This document shows positions 17,113 through 26,514 of a stretch of 64,000 nucleotides of DNA, one piece after another (position 1 is the first letter of the stretch; every line of letters begins with the position of its first letter). The position numbers and the translations under genes were made by a program. Where the stretch lies: contig NZ_JACHXA010000005.1 in NCBI RefSeq assembly GCF_014191775.1, positions 124,001 to 188,000 on the forward strand. Reading direction: 5' to 3'. The notes under the pieces are model-generated. The model did no database searches, had not been told where the DNA came from, and saw only the letters and a program-made list of their open reading frames with translations. The stretch comes from Limibacillus halophilus. Lineage in GTDB: Bacteria > Pseudomonadota > Alphaproteobacteria > Kiloniellales > CECT-8803.

Positions 17113-18428
17113 GAATCGACCTGGGATATCACCACTGAGGATGGGGCAGGGCACTCTGAGGCAAAGACGATAGCGGAGCGGTAGGCATCGCAGGCAATTT
17201 CAGCAGATTCCGGATCATTGGAAACAACCTCGGCAATGGGTTGACCGAATTCGACCCTACTGCCCAGCGGTAGAATGTTACGAAAACCCACGCTGTGATC
17301 GATTCTGTCTTGACGCTGTTTGCGACCACCACCGAGCGCCATGACCGCAAGCCCCAAGGCCTGCGCATCGCAGGATGAAAGATAGCCGGTCGCCCCAGCA
17401 GTAACGGGGCGTCGGACCGAAGCAACCCTAAGGTGTTGCTCAGCCCGTTCAATAAGATCTGTGGGGCCGCCGAGTGCTGCGACCATGCGACCAAAGGTTT
17501 CGGCGGCACTGCCATTATCCAACGCCGTCAGCAAAGCGGTTTTGGCCATTTTCGAGTCTGGATGAAGACCGGCCATTTCCAATGCAGCCGCGCCCAGTTC
17601 CAATGTGACTTCCAACAATCGTGATTCGCGCTGTTTTCCGGCGAGAAAATCAATGCTTTCCAAGACCTCAAGTGTGTTCCCGACCGTCAACCCCAACGGC
17701 TCGTTCATATCCGTCAGCAGGGCACGGACAGGCAGGCCAGCCTTGTTGCCACTTTCAACCAGAGACGTGGCAAGAGCCTTGGCACTGTCCAAGTCCTTCA
17801 TGAAGGCCCCGCTGCCTACCTTGACGTCCATCACCAGGTGATCAAGCCCAGCCGCGATTTTCTTCGAAAGGACGGACGCTGTTATAAGAGGGATGGATTC
17901 AACCGTCGCCGTGACGTCCCGGATGGCATAGAGCTTCCGATCCGCCGGCGCCAATTCTGCGGTTTGGCCGACAATGGCACACTGGGCTTGCGCCACCACC
18001 GCCTGGAATTTTTCTAGAGATGGTTGGGTATCATAGCCTGGAATGGAATCGAGTTTATCCAGCGTTCCCCCGGTATGTCCCAGGCCACGCCCGGCGATCA
18101 TAGGAACTCTCGCACCACAGCTCGCAAGCAAAGGCGCCAGAATTAAGCTTACCTTATCGCCGACACCGCCGGTCGAATGCTTGTCGAGAGTGACCTGGTC
18201 ATTATCGGGCCAGAAAAGCCGCTGTCCAGAGTTCGCCATAGCGAGCGTGAGGGCGCCGGTTTCATCGCGGCTCATGCCTTGAAAATATACAGCCATGGCG
18301 AAAGCCGCCGCTTGTGAGTCTTCCAGCGCTCCAGAGGCCATGGCGTTGATGAATTGCGTGATCTCCTTGCCGGAAAGGGTTTTTCCGTCGCGCTTGGTGC
18401 GAATGACTTCCTGAGGGAAGAATTCCAT
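17109..18428 (-). CDS. deoA: Thymidine phosphorylase
   Basis: Phosphorolyses thymidine or deoxyuridine to the base and 2-deoxyribose-1-phosphate. The 439-residue protein has the glycosyltransferase family 3 signature near KHSTGGVGDKVSLILAPL, MIAGRGLGHTGGTLDKLDSIPGY and DVKVGSGAFM, all at the expected positions. It lies between cdd and the MFS gene on the same strand, 35 bp after the cdd stop. With cdd it forms a deoxycytidine-to-thymine/uracil route feeding upp. Confidence 0.96.
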   Translation of the reverse strand: MEFFPQEVIRTKRDGKTLSGKEITQFINAMASGALEDSQAAAFAMAVYFQGMSRDETGALTLAMANSGQRLFWPDNDQVTLDKHSTGGVGDKVSLILAPLLASCGARVPMIAGRGLGHTGGTLDKLDSIPGYDTQPSLEKFQAVVAQAQCAIVGQTAELAPADRKLYAIRDVTATVESIPLITASVLSKKIAAGLDHLVMDVKVGSGAFMKDLDSAKALATSLVESGNKAGLPVRALLTDMNEPLGLTVGNTLEVLESIDFLAGKQRESRLLEVTLELGAAALEMAGLHPDSKMAKTALLTALDNGSAAETFGRMVAALGGPTDLIERAEQHLRVASVRRPVTAGATGYLSSCDAQALGLAVMALGGGRKQRQDRIDHSVGFRNILPLGSRVEFGQPIAEVVSNDPESAEIACDAYRSAIVFASECPAPSSVVISQVDS

Positions 18429-18463
18429 GGTGTCACGCTTTCGATTTTACTCTGTGCGCCGTT

Positions 18464-18880
18464 TCACCCATCGTTTTGCCGACCAAAGGCTTGCGGCAGC
18501 AATTCGCCGAGCGTAAAGGCCTTTCGCAATTCCTCTGGGCTGCAAATGAACACCGGTGTTTCCGGCCCAGCAAATTCACGCAACCGCTGTCGGCAGCCGC
18601 CGCAAGGTGTGCAAAGCCGGTCGCCCTGGGCGACAATCACGACAGCCGTTATGTTGCGATCACCTGCGGCGACCATTTGCGATATCGCACCGGTTTCCGC
18701 GCAGGCACCCTCCGGGTAGCTGGCATTCTCGACATTGCATCCGACAAAATAGCGCCCGTCGGATGAGCGGATGCAGGCACCAACCGGAAAGCCGGAGTAA
18801 GGGGCATGGGCATTGTCCCGCGCTTGCCGAGCCAAACGCAGCATCTCCGGGTCGAATGTCTCCAAGTCCTGTCGATTCAT
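18464..18880 (-). CDS. cdd: Cytidine deaminase
   Basis: Zn enzyme that deaminates cytidine and deoxycytidine. The 138-residue protein belongs to the small homotetrameric class, with the catalytic CAETGAI (Cys-Ala-Glu) and the PCGGCRQ Zn-binding motif, plus the substrate-contacting NVENASYPEG. It is the first gene of the salvage operon and lies 9 bp downstream of the livF stop on the same strand, so the liv genes could read into it. Confidence 0.95.
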   Translation of the reverse strand: MNRQDLETFDPEMLRLARQARDNAHAPYSGFPVGACIRSSDGRYFVGCNVENASYPEGACAETGAISQMVAAGDRNITAVVIVAQGDRLCTPCGGCRQRLREFAGPETPVFICSPEELRKAFTLGELLPQAFGRQNDG

Positions 18881-18889
18881 GCCGTCTCC

Positions 18890-19603
18890 TCAGACACCAA
18901 GGTAGCTCTGCGTCAGGTCGGCATTGCGCCGCATATCATCGCTATTGCCCTGCCATACAACCCGACCCCGTTCCAGGATCACGTGGTGATCGGCCATGTC
19001 CGCGAGGGCGCTTACGTGTTTGTCGATGACCAGCAATGCCAAACCTTGAGCTTTCAATTCGGCCAAGGTAGACCAAATTTCATCGCGAATCAGGGGCGCC
19101 AGGCCTTCGGTGGCTTCGTCGAGTATCAGTAATCGTGGATTGGTCATCAGGGCTCGGGCAATGGCCAGCATCTGCTGTTCGCCGCCGGAGAGTTGATTGC
19201 CCCAGTGGGCGGAGCGTTCCCGCAATATCGGGAAGAGGGCCATGACCCGGTCCAGGGTCCAGGGCCTCTCAGGCTGTTCGCCGGCACTGTGCGGTAATCT
19301 AGCTGTGGCGATGAGGTTCTCTCTCACAGTCAGGTTCGGGAATATCTGCCGTCCTTCCGGTACAAGGCCCAACCCGGTACGGGCAATCCGGTAGGATGCC
19401 TTGCCCGCGATACTGCGCCCCGCGAAATTGATCACTCCACTTTTTGGCTTCAGCAGTCCCATGATACAGCGCACGGTCGTGGTTTTGCCCATACCATTGC
19501 GGCCCAGAAGTGTCACAAGTTCTCCCGATCCGATTGTCAGATCGACGCCAAACAAAACCTGGCTTTCGTTATAGGCCGCCTCAAGACCGTGCACTTCAAG
19601 CAT
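18890..19603 (-). CDS. livF: Branched-chain amino acid-type ABC transporter ATPase LivF
   Basis: One of two ATPases of a HAAT-family importer. The 237-residue protein has Walker A LGRNGMGKTT, the signature LSGGEQQMLAIARAL and Walker B LLILDEATEGLAP, the last being characteristic of LivF. The H-loop is VIDKHVSAL, the usual LivF form. The start at 19603 follows AGGAGA and overlaps the livG end by 8 bp. It is the final gene of the liv operon. Confidence 0.92.
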   Translation of the reverse strand: MLEVHGLEAAYNESQVLFGVDLTIGSGELVTLLGRNGMGKTTTVRCIMGLLKPKSGVINFAGRSIAGKASYRIARTGLGLVPEGRQIFPNLTVRENLIATARLPHSAGEQPERPWTLDRVMALFPILRERSAHWGNQLSGGEQQMLAIARALMTNPRLLILDEATEGLAPLIRDEIWSTLAELKAQGLALLVIDKHVSALADMADHHVILERGRVVWQGNSDDMRRNADLTQSYLGV

Positions 19604-20363
19604 CGGCGATCTCCTCATGGCCAGCGCCGAGATAGGCCTCGCGAACCAAAGAATCCTGGCGGATTGCATCCGGCGTGCCATTGGCGATCACACGCCCGCC
19701 TGCGAGAACCGAGATCCGGTCGGCCAACGCAAACACGGCGTCCATATCATGCTCGATCAACAATATTGGCGCGGTCATGCGTAAGCGTGACAGCAGTATG
19801 ATCATGCGTTGGCTGTCCTCACGGCCCATGCCGGCCATGGGCTCATCCAGCAGGAGTACCTTCGGCGCTTGAGCGAGCGCCATGGCCAACTCGAGTTGTC
19901 GGCGCTCTCCGTGCGCCAAACTGGAAGCACGCTGGTCCGCGCGCATTATCAGGCCAACCTTGCGGAGCGATTCGCGCGCTTCGTCGTTAAGCGGGTAGTC
20001 CTTGACGGTGGGTTGCCAGAAACGAAAGGAATGGCCCTGTCTTGCCTGCACCGCCAACGCCACGTTCTGTTGTGCAGTGAAGTGGGGGAAGATCGAGGTT
20101 ATCTGAAACGTGCGGGCCATGCCTAACAGCGCTCGCTGCGGGGCGCTTGAACGGGTCACATCACGACCCAGCAGTTTGACGGTGCCGCTGTCAGGTTTCA
20201 GCAGCCCGGAAAGGAGGTTGATCAAGGTGGACTTACCCGCACCGTTCGGGCCAATGACGGCGTGAATCTCACCGGGGAGCAGGTCAAGGTCGACGGCGTC
20301 ACAAGCTGCTATGGCTCCATAGCGGCGGCTTAGGCTCCTGGCTTGCAGCAGTGCCTCAGTCAT
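19596..20363 (-). CDS. livG: Branched-chain amino acid-type ABC transporter ATPase LivG
   Basis: Second ATPase of the importer. The 255-residue protein has Walker A GPNGAGKST, a LivG-type signature region SLAHGERRQLELAMAL and Walker B VLLLDEPMAGMG, with H-loop LIEHDMDAVF. The LAHGERR signature and the DEPMAGM sequence are diagnostic for LivG. Its ATG overlaps the livM stop by 8 bp (ATGACTGA), and livF overlaps its own end in the same way. Confidence 0.94.
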   Translation of the reverse strand: MTEALLQARSLSRRYGAIAACDAVDLDLLPGEIHAVIGPNGAGKSTLINLLSGLLKPDSGTVKLLGRDVTRSSAPQRALLGMARTFQITSIFPHFTAQQNVALAVQARQGHSFRFWQPTVKDYPLNDEARESLRKVGLIMRADQRASSLAHGERRQLELAMALAQAPKVLLLDEPMAGMGREDSQRMIILLSRLRMTAPILLIEHDMDAVFALADRISVLAGGRVIANGTPDAIRQDSLVREAYLGAGHEEIADA

Positions 20364-21336
20364 GCCCGCTCTCCCTACCGCCGATCCAACCCCATAGGCC
20401 GCTGCGTGCGAACAACACGATAAAGATCAACAAGGGCCCCAGGAATATCATCCAGTGCGTTGTCCAAGCCGACAGCACTTCCTCCAGCGCGATGTAGGCC
20501 AGAGCGCCGAGGATAGGTCCAAGAAGACTGCCGATGCCACCCAGGATCACGATAACCAGCAATTCACCGGAAAGGTGCCAAGATAGTAAGCCCGGACTGA
20601 TGAATTCCGTGTGGTTTGCCATCAAAGCGCCGGATAGGCCACCAATTGCACCGGCGAGAGTAAAGGCGACGAGCTTATAGCGATAAACCGGGAATCCGAG
20701 CGCCAGCATTCTCTGCTCGTTATCGCGCGCGCCCTTGAGCACCATTCCAAAACGGGAACGGACAACGCGTCCGAGAAACAGCACGACCAAGGCGGTCAGC
20801 GCCAGTGTCAGATAGTAGAATTGCCGGTCATCCGTGAGGTCGAGCGCCGGCAAGGTAGAGCGGCTCCAAAGTGACAGGCCATCCTCACCGCCATAGTCGC
20901 GAAAGGAGATGAAAAGAAAGAAGAGCATCTGCGCGAAGGCCAGCGTGATCATGATGAAGTAAATACCGCTGGTGCGTAGGCAAATCGCACCTATAAGCAG
21001 CGCCAGAATCCCCGAAACGAGCATTGCCAAAGGCCAGGCGATCAGAGCTTCTTCGGTCGCACTCCATTGAATGAATCCCAGGGATATAGGGCTCCCTAGC
21101 GTCGCGTGGTAACTCAGTATGCCAACGATATAGGCGCCAGCGCCCAAAAAGGCCGCGTGCCCAAAGCTGACCATCCCGCCAAAACCCAAGATGAAATTGA
21201 GGCTGCTGGCGGCAATTCCCAAGATTAGTATCCGCGTGGCAATTCCCGTGACATAGCCGTAACCCAATGCCTCTGCAACGAAAGGCAGAACCAGGAAGAA
21301 GAGGAGGAGGAGTGTGGCGTACTTGCGGTCAACCAT
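20356..21336 (-). CDS. livM: Branched-chain amino acid-type ABC transporter permease LivM
   Basis: Inner-membrane permease with about ten hydrophobic segments in 326 residues. The family signature is seen in LNFILGFGGMVSFGHAAFLGAGAY and GIYFIMITLAFAQ near the middle, and in the coupling-helix region with GGIGSLLGPILGA. It pairs with LivH to form the channel. It overlaps the livH stop by 8 bp (ATGGTTGA). Confidence 0.94.
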   Translation of the reverse strand: MVDRKYATLLLLFFLVLPFVAEALGYGYVTGIATRILILGIAASSLNFILGFGGMVSFGHAAFLGAGAYIVGILSYHATLGSPISLGFIQWSATEEALIAWPLAMLVSGILALLIGAICLRTSGIYFIMITLAFAQMLFFLFISFRDYGGEDGLSLWSRSTLPALDLTDDRQFYYLTLALTALVVLFLGRVVRSRFGMVLKGARDNEQRMLALGFPVYRYKLVAFTLAGAIGGLSGALMANHTEFISPGLLSWHLSGELLVIVILGGIGSLLGPILGALAYIALEEVLSAWTTHWMIFLGPLLIFIVLFARSGLWGWIGGRESGHD

Positions 21337-22243
21337 GCGCGCGGAACAGCCCCTGCGGTTTTACGAAGAGCACCAATGCCATCAACATGTAAATCGACAT
21401 GGAAGAAAGCGCCGATCCCATGCCATCAGCGCGCGAGGGATCCATAATCAAACGCAAGGCGGTCGGCAAGAACGAGCGCCCCAAGGTATCGACAAGCCCA
21501 ACCAATATTGAGCCGATCAAAGCGCCGCGGATCGAGCCGATGCCACCAATCACGATGACCACGAAAACCTGTATCAGGATAGCTTCGCCCATCCCCATTT
21601 CGACAGAGTAGACGGGTCCAGCCATGACGCCTGCGAGGCCAGCGAGCATCGCTCCGATTCCAAAAACGATTGTGTACAAGAGCCCCACGTTGACGCCCAA
21701 GGCACCGACCATTTCTCGATTGGAGGCACCAGCGCGAATTAGCATGCCGATTCGCGTGCGTTGGGTCAGAAAATAGAGGAATAACGCGACAAGCAACCCC
21801 ACTAGGATTATCGCGAGGCGATAGGCGGGATAGGGAATGCCGGGCAGCAGTTCCACCGACCCGTTCAGAAACTCTGGGACATCCAAAAACACCGGCCGAG
21901 GCCCCCAGAGCACTCGCACCAACTCGTTGAAGAACAGGATCAAACCAAAGGTAGCCAACACTTGGTCAAGGTGGTGGCGGGGGTAAAGCCGCCGCAGCAC
22001 GATAACTTCGACCAGCATGCCGACCAGCATCGTGGCGGGTAAGGCGATCGCCAGACCGATCATGAAGGAGCCGCTCCAGCTCGTGACGGCCGCCGTCACG
22101 AAGGCACCAACCATATAAAGCGAACCATGCGCTAGATTGACGAGATTCATAATGCCCAGAACCAAGGTCAGTCCCGCCGCTAAAAGAAACAGCATGACAC
22201 CGAACTGCAAGCCGTTGAGAATTTGCTCCAGCAGAAGAAGCAT
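21329..22243 (-). CDS. livH: Branched-chain amino acid-type ABC transporter permease LivH
   Basis: Inner-membrane permease, 304 residues and about eight hydrophobic segments. It has the LivH opening pattern (LLEQILNGLQFGVMLFL), MNLVNLAHGSLYMVGAF, and the coupling segment VIGGIGSIRGALIGSI. It is separated from the upstream binding-protein gene by 76 bp containing a strong hairpin, which should reduce its expression relative to the binding protein. Substrate cannot be set by the permease sequence. Confidence 0.93.
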   Translation of the reverse strand: MLLLLEQILNGLQFGVMLFLLAAGLTLVLGIMNLVNLAHGSLYMVGAFVTAAVTSWSGSFMIGLAIALPATMLVGMLVEVIVLRRLYPRHHLDQVLATFGLILFFNELVRVLWGPRPVFLDVPEFLNGSVELLPGIPYPAYRLAIILVGLLVALFLYFLTQRTRIGMLIRAGASNREMVGALGVNVGLLYTIVFGIGAMLAGLAGVMAGPVYSVEMGMGEAILIQVFVVIVIGGIGSIRGALIGSILVGLVDTLGRSFLPTALRLIMDPSRADGMGSALSSMSIYMLMALVLFVKPQGLFRAHG

Positions 22244-22263
22244 TGTGGTTGTGGGCCCCCATC

Positions 22264-22302
22264 AAAGGAAAAGGCAGGAGCGGCCTTAATGCCGCCCCTG
22301 CC
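22264..22302 (-). terminator. Intercistronic hairpin/attenuator between livJ-like and livH genes
   Basis: On the minus strand GGCAGG, one mismatch, GCGGC, a 6-nt loop, GCCGC and CCTGCC form a 12-position stem with a single A/C mismatch, followed by TTTTCCTT. This is a good intrinsic terminator shape, placed right after the binding-protein stop. Partial termination here would give the usual excess of periplasmic binding protein over membrane subunits. Confidence 0.7.
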
Positions 22303-22319
22303 TCTAAAATAGCAAGGCT

Positions 22320-23501
22320 TTAGAGCTTGCAGTCTGCGGCATAGGCGTCCTGATGATCGTGGAACGCTTTGCCAATGATTTCATTGGTCAGAACATCGCC
22401 TTCTTTGATCACCCGACGCACGTAAATATCCTGTATCGGGTGATTGTTGTTCCCAAAACGGAATTCACCCCGGACGGAATCGAAATTGGCGGCTTTGATT
22501 GCTGCCCGCAGCGCGTCCTTGTCCGAAACGTTACCACCGGTAGCCGACAAAGCGCTGGCTATCAGTCGGGCCGCATCATACCCCTGGCTTGCATAAAGCG
22601 ACGGCAGGCGACCGTAGGCTTTCTGGAAATCGGCAACAAAGCGATTATTCGCTTCGTTGTTCAGGTCCTTGTTCCACTGCGAGGAATTGATAACGCCTAG
22701 AGCTGCATCTCCCACTGCGCCCAGTATCGCCTGATCGAAGGAGAATGCCGGCCCATACAGAGGGACGGATTTATCCAACCCGGCTTGATTATACTGCTTG
22801 ATGAAGGAGATACCCATGCCGCCGGGCAGGAAGAAAAACACGGCGTCGGGGGAAGCATCGCGAACTTGCGCGATCTCGGCGGCGTAGTCGGTCTGACCAA
22901 GCTTCGTATAGAGTTCGCCTTTGATGTCGCCTTTGTAGTAGCGCTTGAAGCCTGTAAGAGCATCTTGGCCAGCAGGGTAATTCGGCGCCAGGATAAAGGC
23001 GCTGCCGACGCCACGGTCCTGGAGATACTGGCCGATGGCCTCATGCAGATTGTCATTTTGCCAGGCAACGTTGAAGTAATTTGCATTGCACCCGGCGCCA
23101 GCAAGCAGCGAGGGGCCTGCATTCGGGCTGATGTAGATAATGTCGTCGCGTACCACCTTGGGGACAATGGCGATGGCTAAGTTGGACCAAACAAGGCCAG
23201 TCATGATGTCGACCTGATCGCGATCGACCATTCGCGAAGCAATCTCCGTTGCGCGGTCCGGCTCACGGGCGTCGTCTTCAATAATCAGCTCGATCTCCGC
23301 GCCTCCTAGCTTGCCGCCCTCTTGATCAACCGCCAACTGGAAGCCGTCGCGAATGTCGATACCCAATGCGCTGCCACCGCCCGAGAGCGTGGTGATCATG
23401 CCTATCTTGACGGCCTCTGCCTTTGCCGTTGCAACTGTGGCGGCACCCCAACTCAATACGATGGCTGCCGATACAGCTATGCTCTTCAAACCAAATTTCA
23501 T
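22320..23501 (-). CDS. Periplasmic substrate-binding protein of a HAAT (LivJ-like) ABC transporter
   Basis: The 393-residue precursor has a signal peptide (about 1-27, ending ATAKA) and the type I periplasmic-binding fold of leucine/isoleucine/valine-binding proteins (KIGMITTLSGGGSALGIDIRDG near the N terminus, DQVDIMTGLVWSN in the middle). It is the first gene of the operon. The family binds branched-chain amino acids but also amides, urea or aromatic acids, and the pocket cannot be read reliably here, so the ligand is left open. Confidence 0.87.
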   Translation of the reverse strand: MKFGLKSIAVSAAIVLSWGAATVATAKAEAVKIGMITTLSGGGSALGIDIRDGFQLAVDQEGGKLGGAEIELIIEDDAREPDRATEIASRMVDRDQVDIMTGLVWSNLAIAIVPKVVRDDIIYISPNAGPSLLAGAGCNANYFNVAWQNDNLHEAIGQYLQDRGVGSAFILAPNYPAGQDALTGFKRYYKGDIKGELYTKLGQTDYAAEIAQVRDASPDAVFFFLPGGMGISFIKQYNQAGLDKSVPLYGPAFSFDQAILGAVGDAALGVINSSQWNKDLNNEANNRFVADFQKAYGRLPSLYASQGYDAARLIASALSATGGNVSDKDALRAAIKAANFDSVRGEFRFGNNNHPIQDIYVRRVIKEGDVLTNEIIGKAFHDHQDAYAADCKL

Positions 23502-23668
23502 GGGACCTCTAGCCTCCCCTGCGGTTGTTTGTCATGCCCGAAAGCGCGAAATCCTATCGCATAGGCAGTCCGGGCCAAAGAGGAAAGCGGAGCATCAAAG
23601 GATCATCTTTGCTTAGTCGACTATAAAATCCGTAAGGTTCCAATGGTTCAAACATTAGGGATTACGTG

Positions 23669-24739
23669 ATGAAACTTCCCGAACTAATGAGCGGTATGCT
23701 TCTAACAGGCCATGGCGGCCTCGATAAACTTCAGTGGCGCGATAACATTCCGGTGCCAAAACCAGAGCACAATGAAGTGCTGGTCGAGGTGCTCGCCTCG
23801 TCGGTTAACAATACCGACATCAACACGCGTATTGCCTGGTATTCGAAGTCGGTGCGTGGCGATACGGCTTCTGCGTCAAAGCAGGTCGCCGAGGCCGCCG
23901 AGGCCGATGGCGCTTGGTCAGGGGAGCCCTTGGTTTTCCCACGCATCCAGGGCGCCGACTGCTGCGGTCGAATTGTGGCTGTTGGAAGAGATGTTCCCGA
24001 GAGCAGGATCGGTGAGCGCGTGCTGTTGCGCGCGATGCAGACGGTCAAGACGGAGAGTGGTGAACTGCAATGCAGGACACTCGGTTCGGAGAGCGACGGT
24101 GCGTTTGCTCAGTACACCAAGGTATCTTCCTTCGATGCTTTACCGGTTAACTGTGACTGGACCGACGAGGAACTGGCCTCGATCCCTTGTGCCTACTCCA
24201 CGGCGGAGGGGATGCTGCAGCGTATCGCGTTGGGCGCGGAGCGCGTTTTGATAACGGGCGCATCCGGAGGAGTCGGCTCCGCTGCGGTGCAGCTGGCAAA
24301 ACGACGAGGTGCGCATGTTGCGGCTATGATCAACCCATCGAAAGCCAAAGCATTGGGCGACATCGGTGCCGATGAAATCGTCGGGCGAGACGATCCACTC
24401 CCTAAGGACTTCTTCGACGCTGTTGTCGATCTGACCGCGGGCCCGCGCTGGCCGGATATGATTACCGCACTACGGCGCGGCGGCCGTTATGTTGCATCGG
24501 GGGCGATTGCCGGTCCGCTGGTGGAGTTGGATGTACGCACGCTTTATCTCCGAGACTTGAGCCTCTTTGGATCAACGCTCCAGCCGGATCGGATACTGCC
24601 CGACGTCATCAGTTACATCGAACGCGGCGAACTAAGGCCGCTAATCGCCAGGGAGTTTCCACTCAAGGAACTTCAGGCTGCGCAGACAGCCTTCCTTAAA
24701 AAGGATTTCGTTGGGAAGATCGCGATCCGGCACGTCTAG
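23669..24739 (+). CDS. Zinc-type alcohol dehydrogenase/quinone oxidoreductase (MDR superfamily)
   Basis: NAD(P)H-dependent oxidoreductase of 356 residues. The GroES-like N-terminal domain (about 30-150) is followed by a Rossmann domain with VLITGASGGVGSAAVQLAKRRGA. The QGADCCGRIVAVG and SDGAFAQYTKV segments fit MDR proteins. The ASSVNNTDINTR segment, where catalytic Zn enzymes would have a Cys, has Asn-Asn-Thr, so it is more like the Zn-free quinone reductase group. The start at 23669 has TTAGGG eight bases upstream; GTG 23666 is adjacent and in frame. Substrate unknown. It stands alone, divergent from the liv operon. Confidence 0.8.
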   Translation: MKLPELMSGMLLTGHGGLDKLQWRDNIPVPKPEHNEVLVEVLASSVNNTDINTRIAWYSKSVRGDTASASKQVAEAAEADGAWSGEPLVFPRIQGADCCGRIVAVGRDVPESRIGERVLLRAMQTVKTESGELQCRTLGSESDGAFAQYTKVSSFDALPVNCDWTDEELASIPCAYSTAEGMLQRIALGAERVLITGASGGVGSAAVQLAKRRGAHVAAMINPSKAKALGDIGADEIVGRDDPLPKDFFDAVVDLTAGPRWPDMITALRRGGRYVASGAIAGPLVELDVRTLYLRDLSLFGSTLQPDRILPDVISYIERGELRPLIAREFPLKELQAAQTAFLKKDFVGKIAIRHV

Positions 24740-24766
24740 AACGGCCGGATCGAATGTGCAGCGCCG

Positions 24767-26299
24767 TTAAGCAACCAGCGGGACGGGGCGGAGCAAGAAG
24801 GCCGGAGTATCGTCACCGAAAGGCGTGGTGTAACGATCCGAACGGTTCTTACTGCTGCTCTGCGGTTTGCTTTCAGTTTTCTTTCCAGCACGTGCAGGCG
24901 TTTTTGGCTTTGCTTCTGTTTTTGCTTCGACATTTGCTTCAGGCATGGTGCCATCTTCGGCTACAGAAGCCTTGGGCGAGGCCTTAGAGGTAGATTTGCG
25001 ACGACGGCTGCGGGCGGGCTTGGTTGCGGCTGACTTTTCGGTGCTCAACTCCGCTGCGGCTTCCTGCGGCGTAGTAGCGGCTTGTTTCTCAGCCTCGGTT
25101 TCCACGGAAGCTTCGGTCATGTTCCTGCCCACGTTTGCCTCCTCGGCTTGTTGCGGCTTTGCTACGTCCGTACTTGTGCCGTCGAGCTTCAACTCTTCGA
25201 TCTTGCGTTTTAACATGCGTTCGACAGCTGCCAACAGCTTTCCGTCTTCCGATGTCGCGATCGTAAAGGACGCACCGCTGCGGCCCGCGCGACCCGTGCG
25301 CCCGATCCGGTGAATATAGTCTTCGGCATGGCTGGGAACATCGAAATTAAAGACGTGAGATACCGCCGGAATATCCAATCCTCTGGCGGCAACGTCCGAG
25401 CACACCAGGAATTTGATTTTCCCTTTGCGAAAATCATCCAGGGTTTCCATTCGCTTGGGCTGAGCCATGTCACCGTGTAACGCTTGGGCGTCGTACCCAT
25501 GCCGCTCCAAGGAGCGCCTCAGGATATCCACATCACGCTTGCGATTGCAGAAAATCAAAGCGGTCTGAATTTCTTCCCGCTCAATCAACTGCCTTAGCAT
25601 AGCACGCTTTGCCTGGGGTTCGCGTCGGCAGCGCACGAGGCGCTGTACGACCGTTTCCGCGGGCGATGCGGGTGGCGCGACGGATATTTCCTTCGGGTTC
25701 AACAGGAACTTGTCTGCCAGTTTCTTGATCTCCGGCGGCATCGTTGCGGAGAAGAACAGCGTCTGGTGCGGGAAGGGCAGGCGGGCCACAATCTTCTCGA
25801 CGTCGGGAATGAAGCCCATATCCAGCATGCGATCAGCTTCGTCGATAACCAGGATGCGTGCGTCGGCCATAATGATCTTGCCGCGCTCGAATAGGTCGAT
25901 CAGACGACCTGGCGTGGCTATCAAGACGTCGACGCCTCGGTCGAGTTTCTTTTCCTGCTGAGCCATGGACTCGCCACCAATCAGCAGCGCCATGGAAAGC
26001 TTGTGATGACTGCCGTATTTCTCAAAGCTTTCGCCAACCTGGGCGGCAAGCTCGCGCGTCGGCTCAAGAATGAGCGAGCGCGGCATCCTTGCCTTTGCGC
26101 GGCCGGAAGCGAGAATATCGATCATTGGAAGGGTGAAGGATGCCGTTTTTCCCGTGCCTGTTTGGGCGCAGCCGAGGACATCACGTCCCATCAGCACGTA
26201 GGGAATGGCTTTTTCCTGAATCGGGGTAGGCTTGTCATAGCCAAGCTCACCCACGGCTTGAACCAGTTCGTGGCTCAAGCCAAGGTCATTAAAACTCAT
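24767..26299 (-). CDS. rhlE: DEAD-box ATP-dependent RNA helicase, RhlE-like
   Basis: RNA helicase of 510 residues. Motifs in order: Q motif (KPTPIQEKAIP), motif I AQTGTGKT (45-52), PTRELAAQ, motif II DEADRMLDMGF, SATMP, and C-terminal motifs SDVAARGLDIP and HRIGRTGRAG. After about residue 375 comes a long low-complexity tail of about 130 residues rich in Ala, Glu, Lys and Thr, common in proteobacterial RhlE and probably an RNA-binding or disordered extension. RhlE is favoured over other DEAD-box types by the GRD VLGCAQTGTGKTASF core and tail layout; the exact paralogue is uncertain. Confidence 0.9.
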   Translation of the reverse strand: MSFNDLGLSHELVQAVGELGYDKPTPIQEKAIPYVLMGRDVLGCAQTGTGKTASFTLPMIDILASGRAKARMPRSLILEPTRELAAQVGESFEKYGSHHKLSMALLIGGESMAQQEKKLDRGVDVLIATPGRLIDLFERGKIIMADARILVIDEADRMLDMGFIPDVEKIVARLPFPHQTLFFSATMPPEIKKLADKFLLNPKEISVAPPASPAETVVQRLVRCRREPQAKRAMLRQLIEREEIQTALIFCNRKRDVDILRRSLERHGYDAQALHGDMAQPKRMETLDDFRKGKIKFLVCSDVAARGLDIPAVSHVFNFDVPSHAEDYIHRIGRTGRAGRSGASFTIATSEDGKLLAAVERMLKRKIEELKLDGTSTDVAKPQQAEEANVGRNMTEASVETEAEKQAATTPQEAAAELSTEKSAATKPARSRRRKSTSKASPKASVAEDGTMPEANVEAKTEAKPKTPARAGKKTESKPQSSSKNRSDRYTTPFGDDTPAFLLRPVPLVA

Positions 26300-26514
26300 G
26301 AACTCTCTTTTACTGGATTGATTTTCTTAACTCAGTTCAAAAGGCGAAAAAATTTCTGCCTCAACTGGCCGCTAATATAAGAACAAAGCCGCTAAAGTCA
26401 ATTAAACCCTTGTTAAAGGGAAATCAAACGTCAGTGACTGTTGCTTCAACCCCATCAGTGTGGACTATGCGAGCTGACCGAATGAACGCGATACAAGGTA
26501 AAAGGATGGAAGAG

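Noticed and set aside
24740-24768. AACGGC / GCCGTT inverted repeat between the MDR and helicase genes as a terminator
   Set aside because: The loop is 17 nt long and no U-tract follows in either direction.
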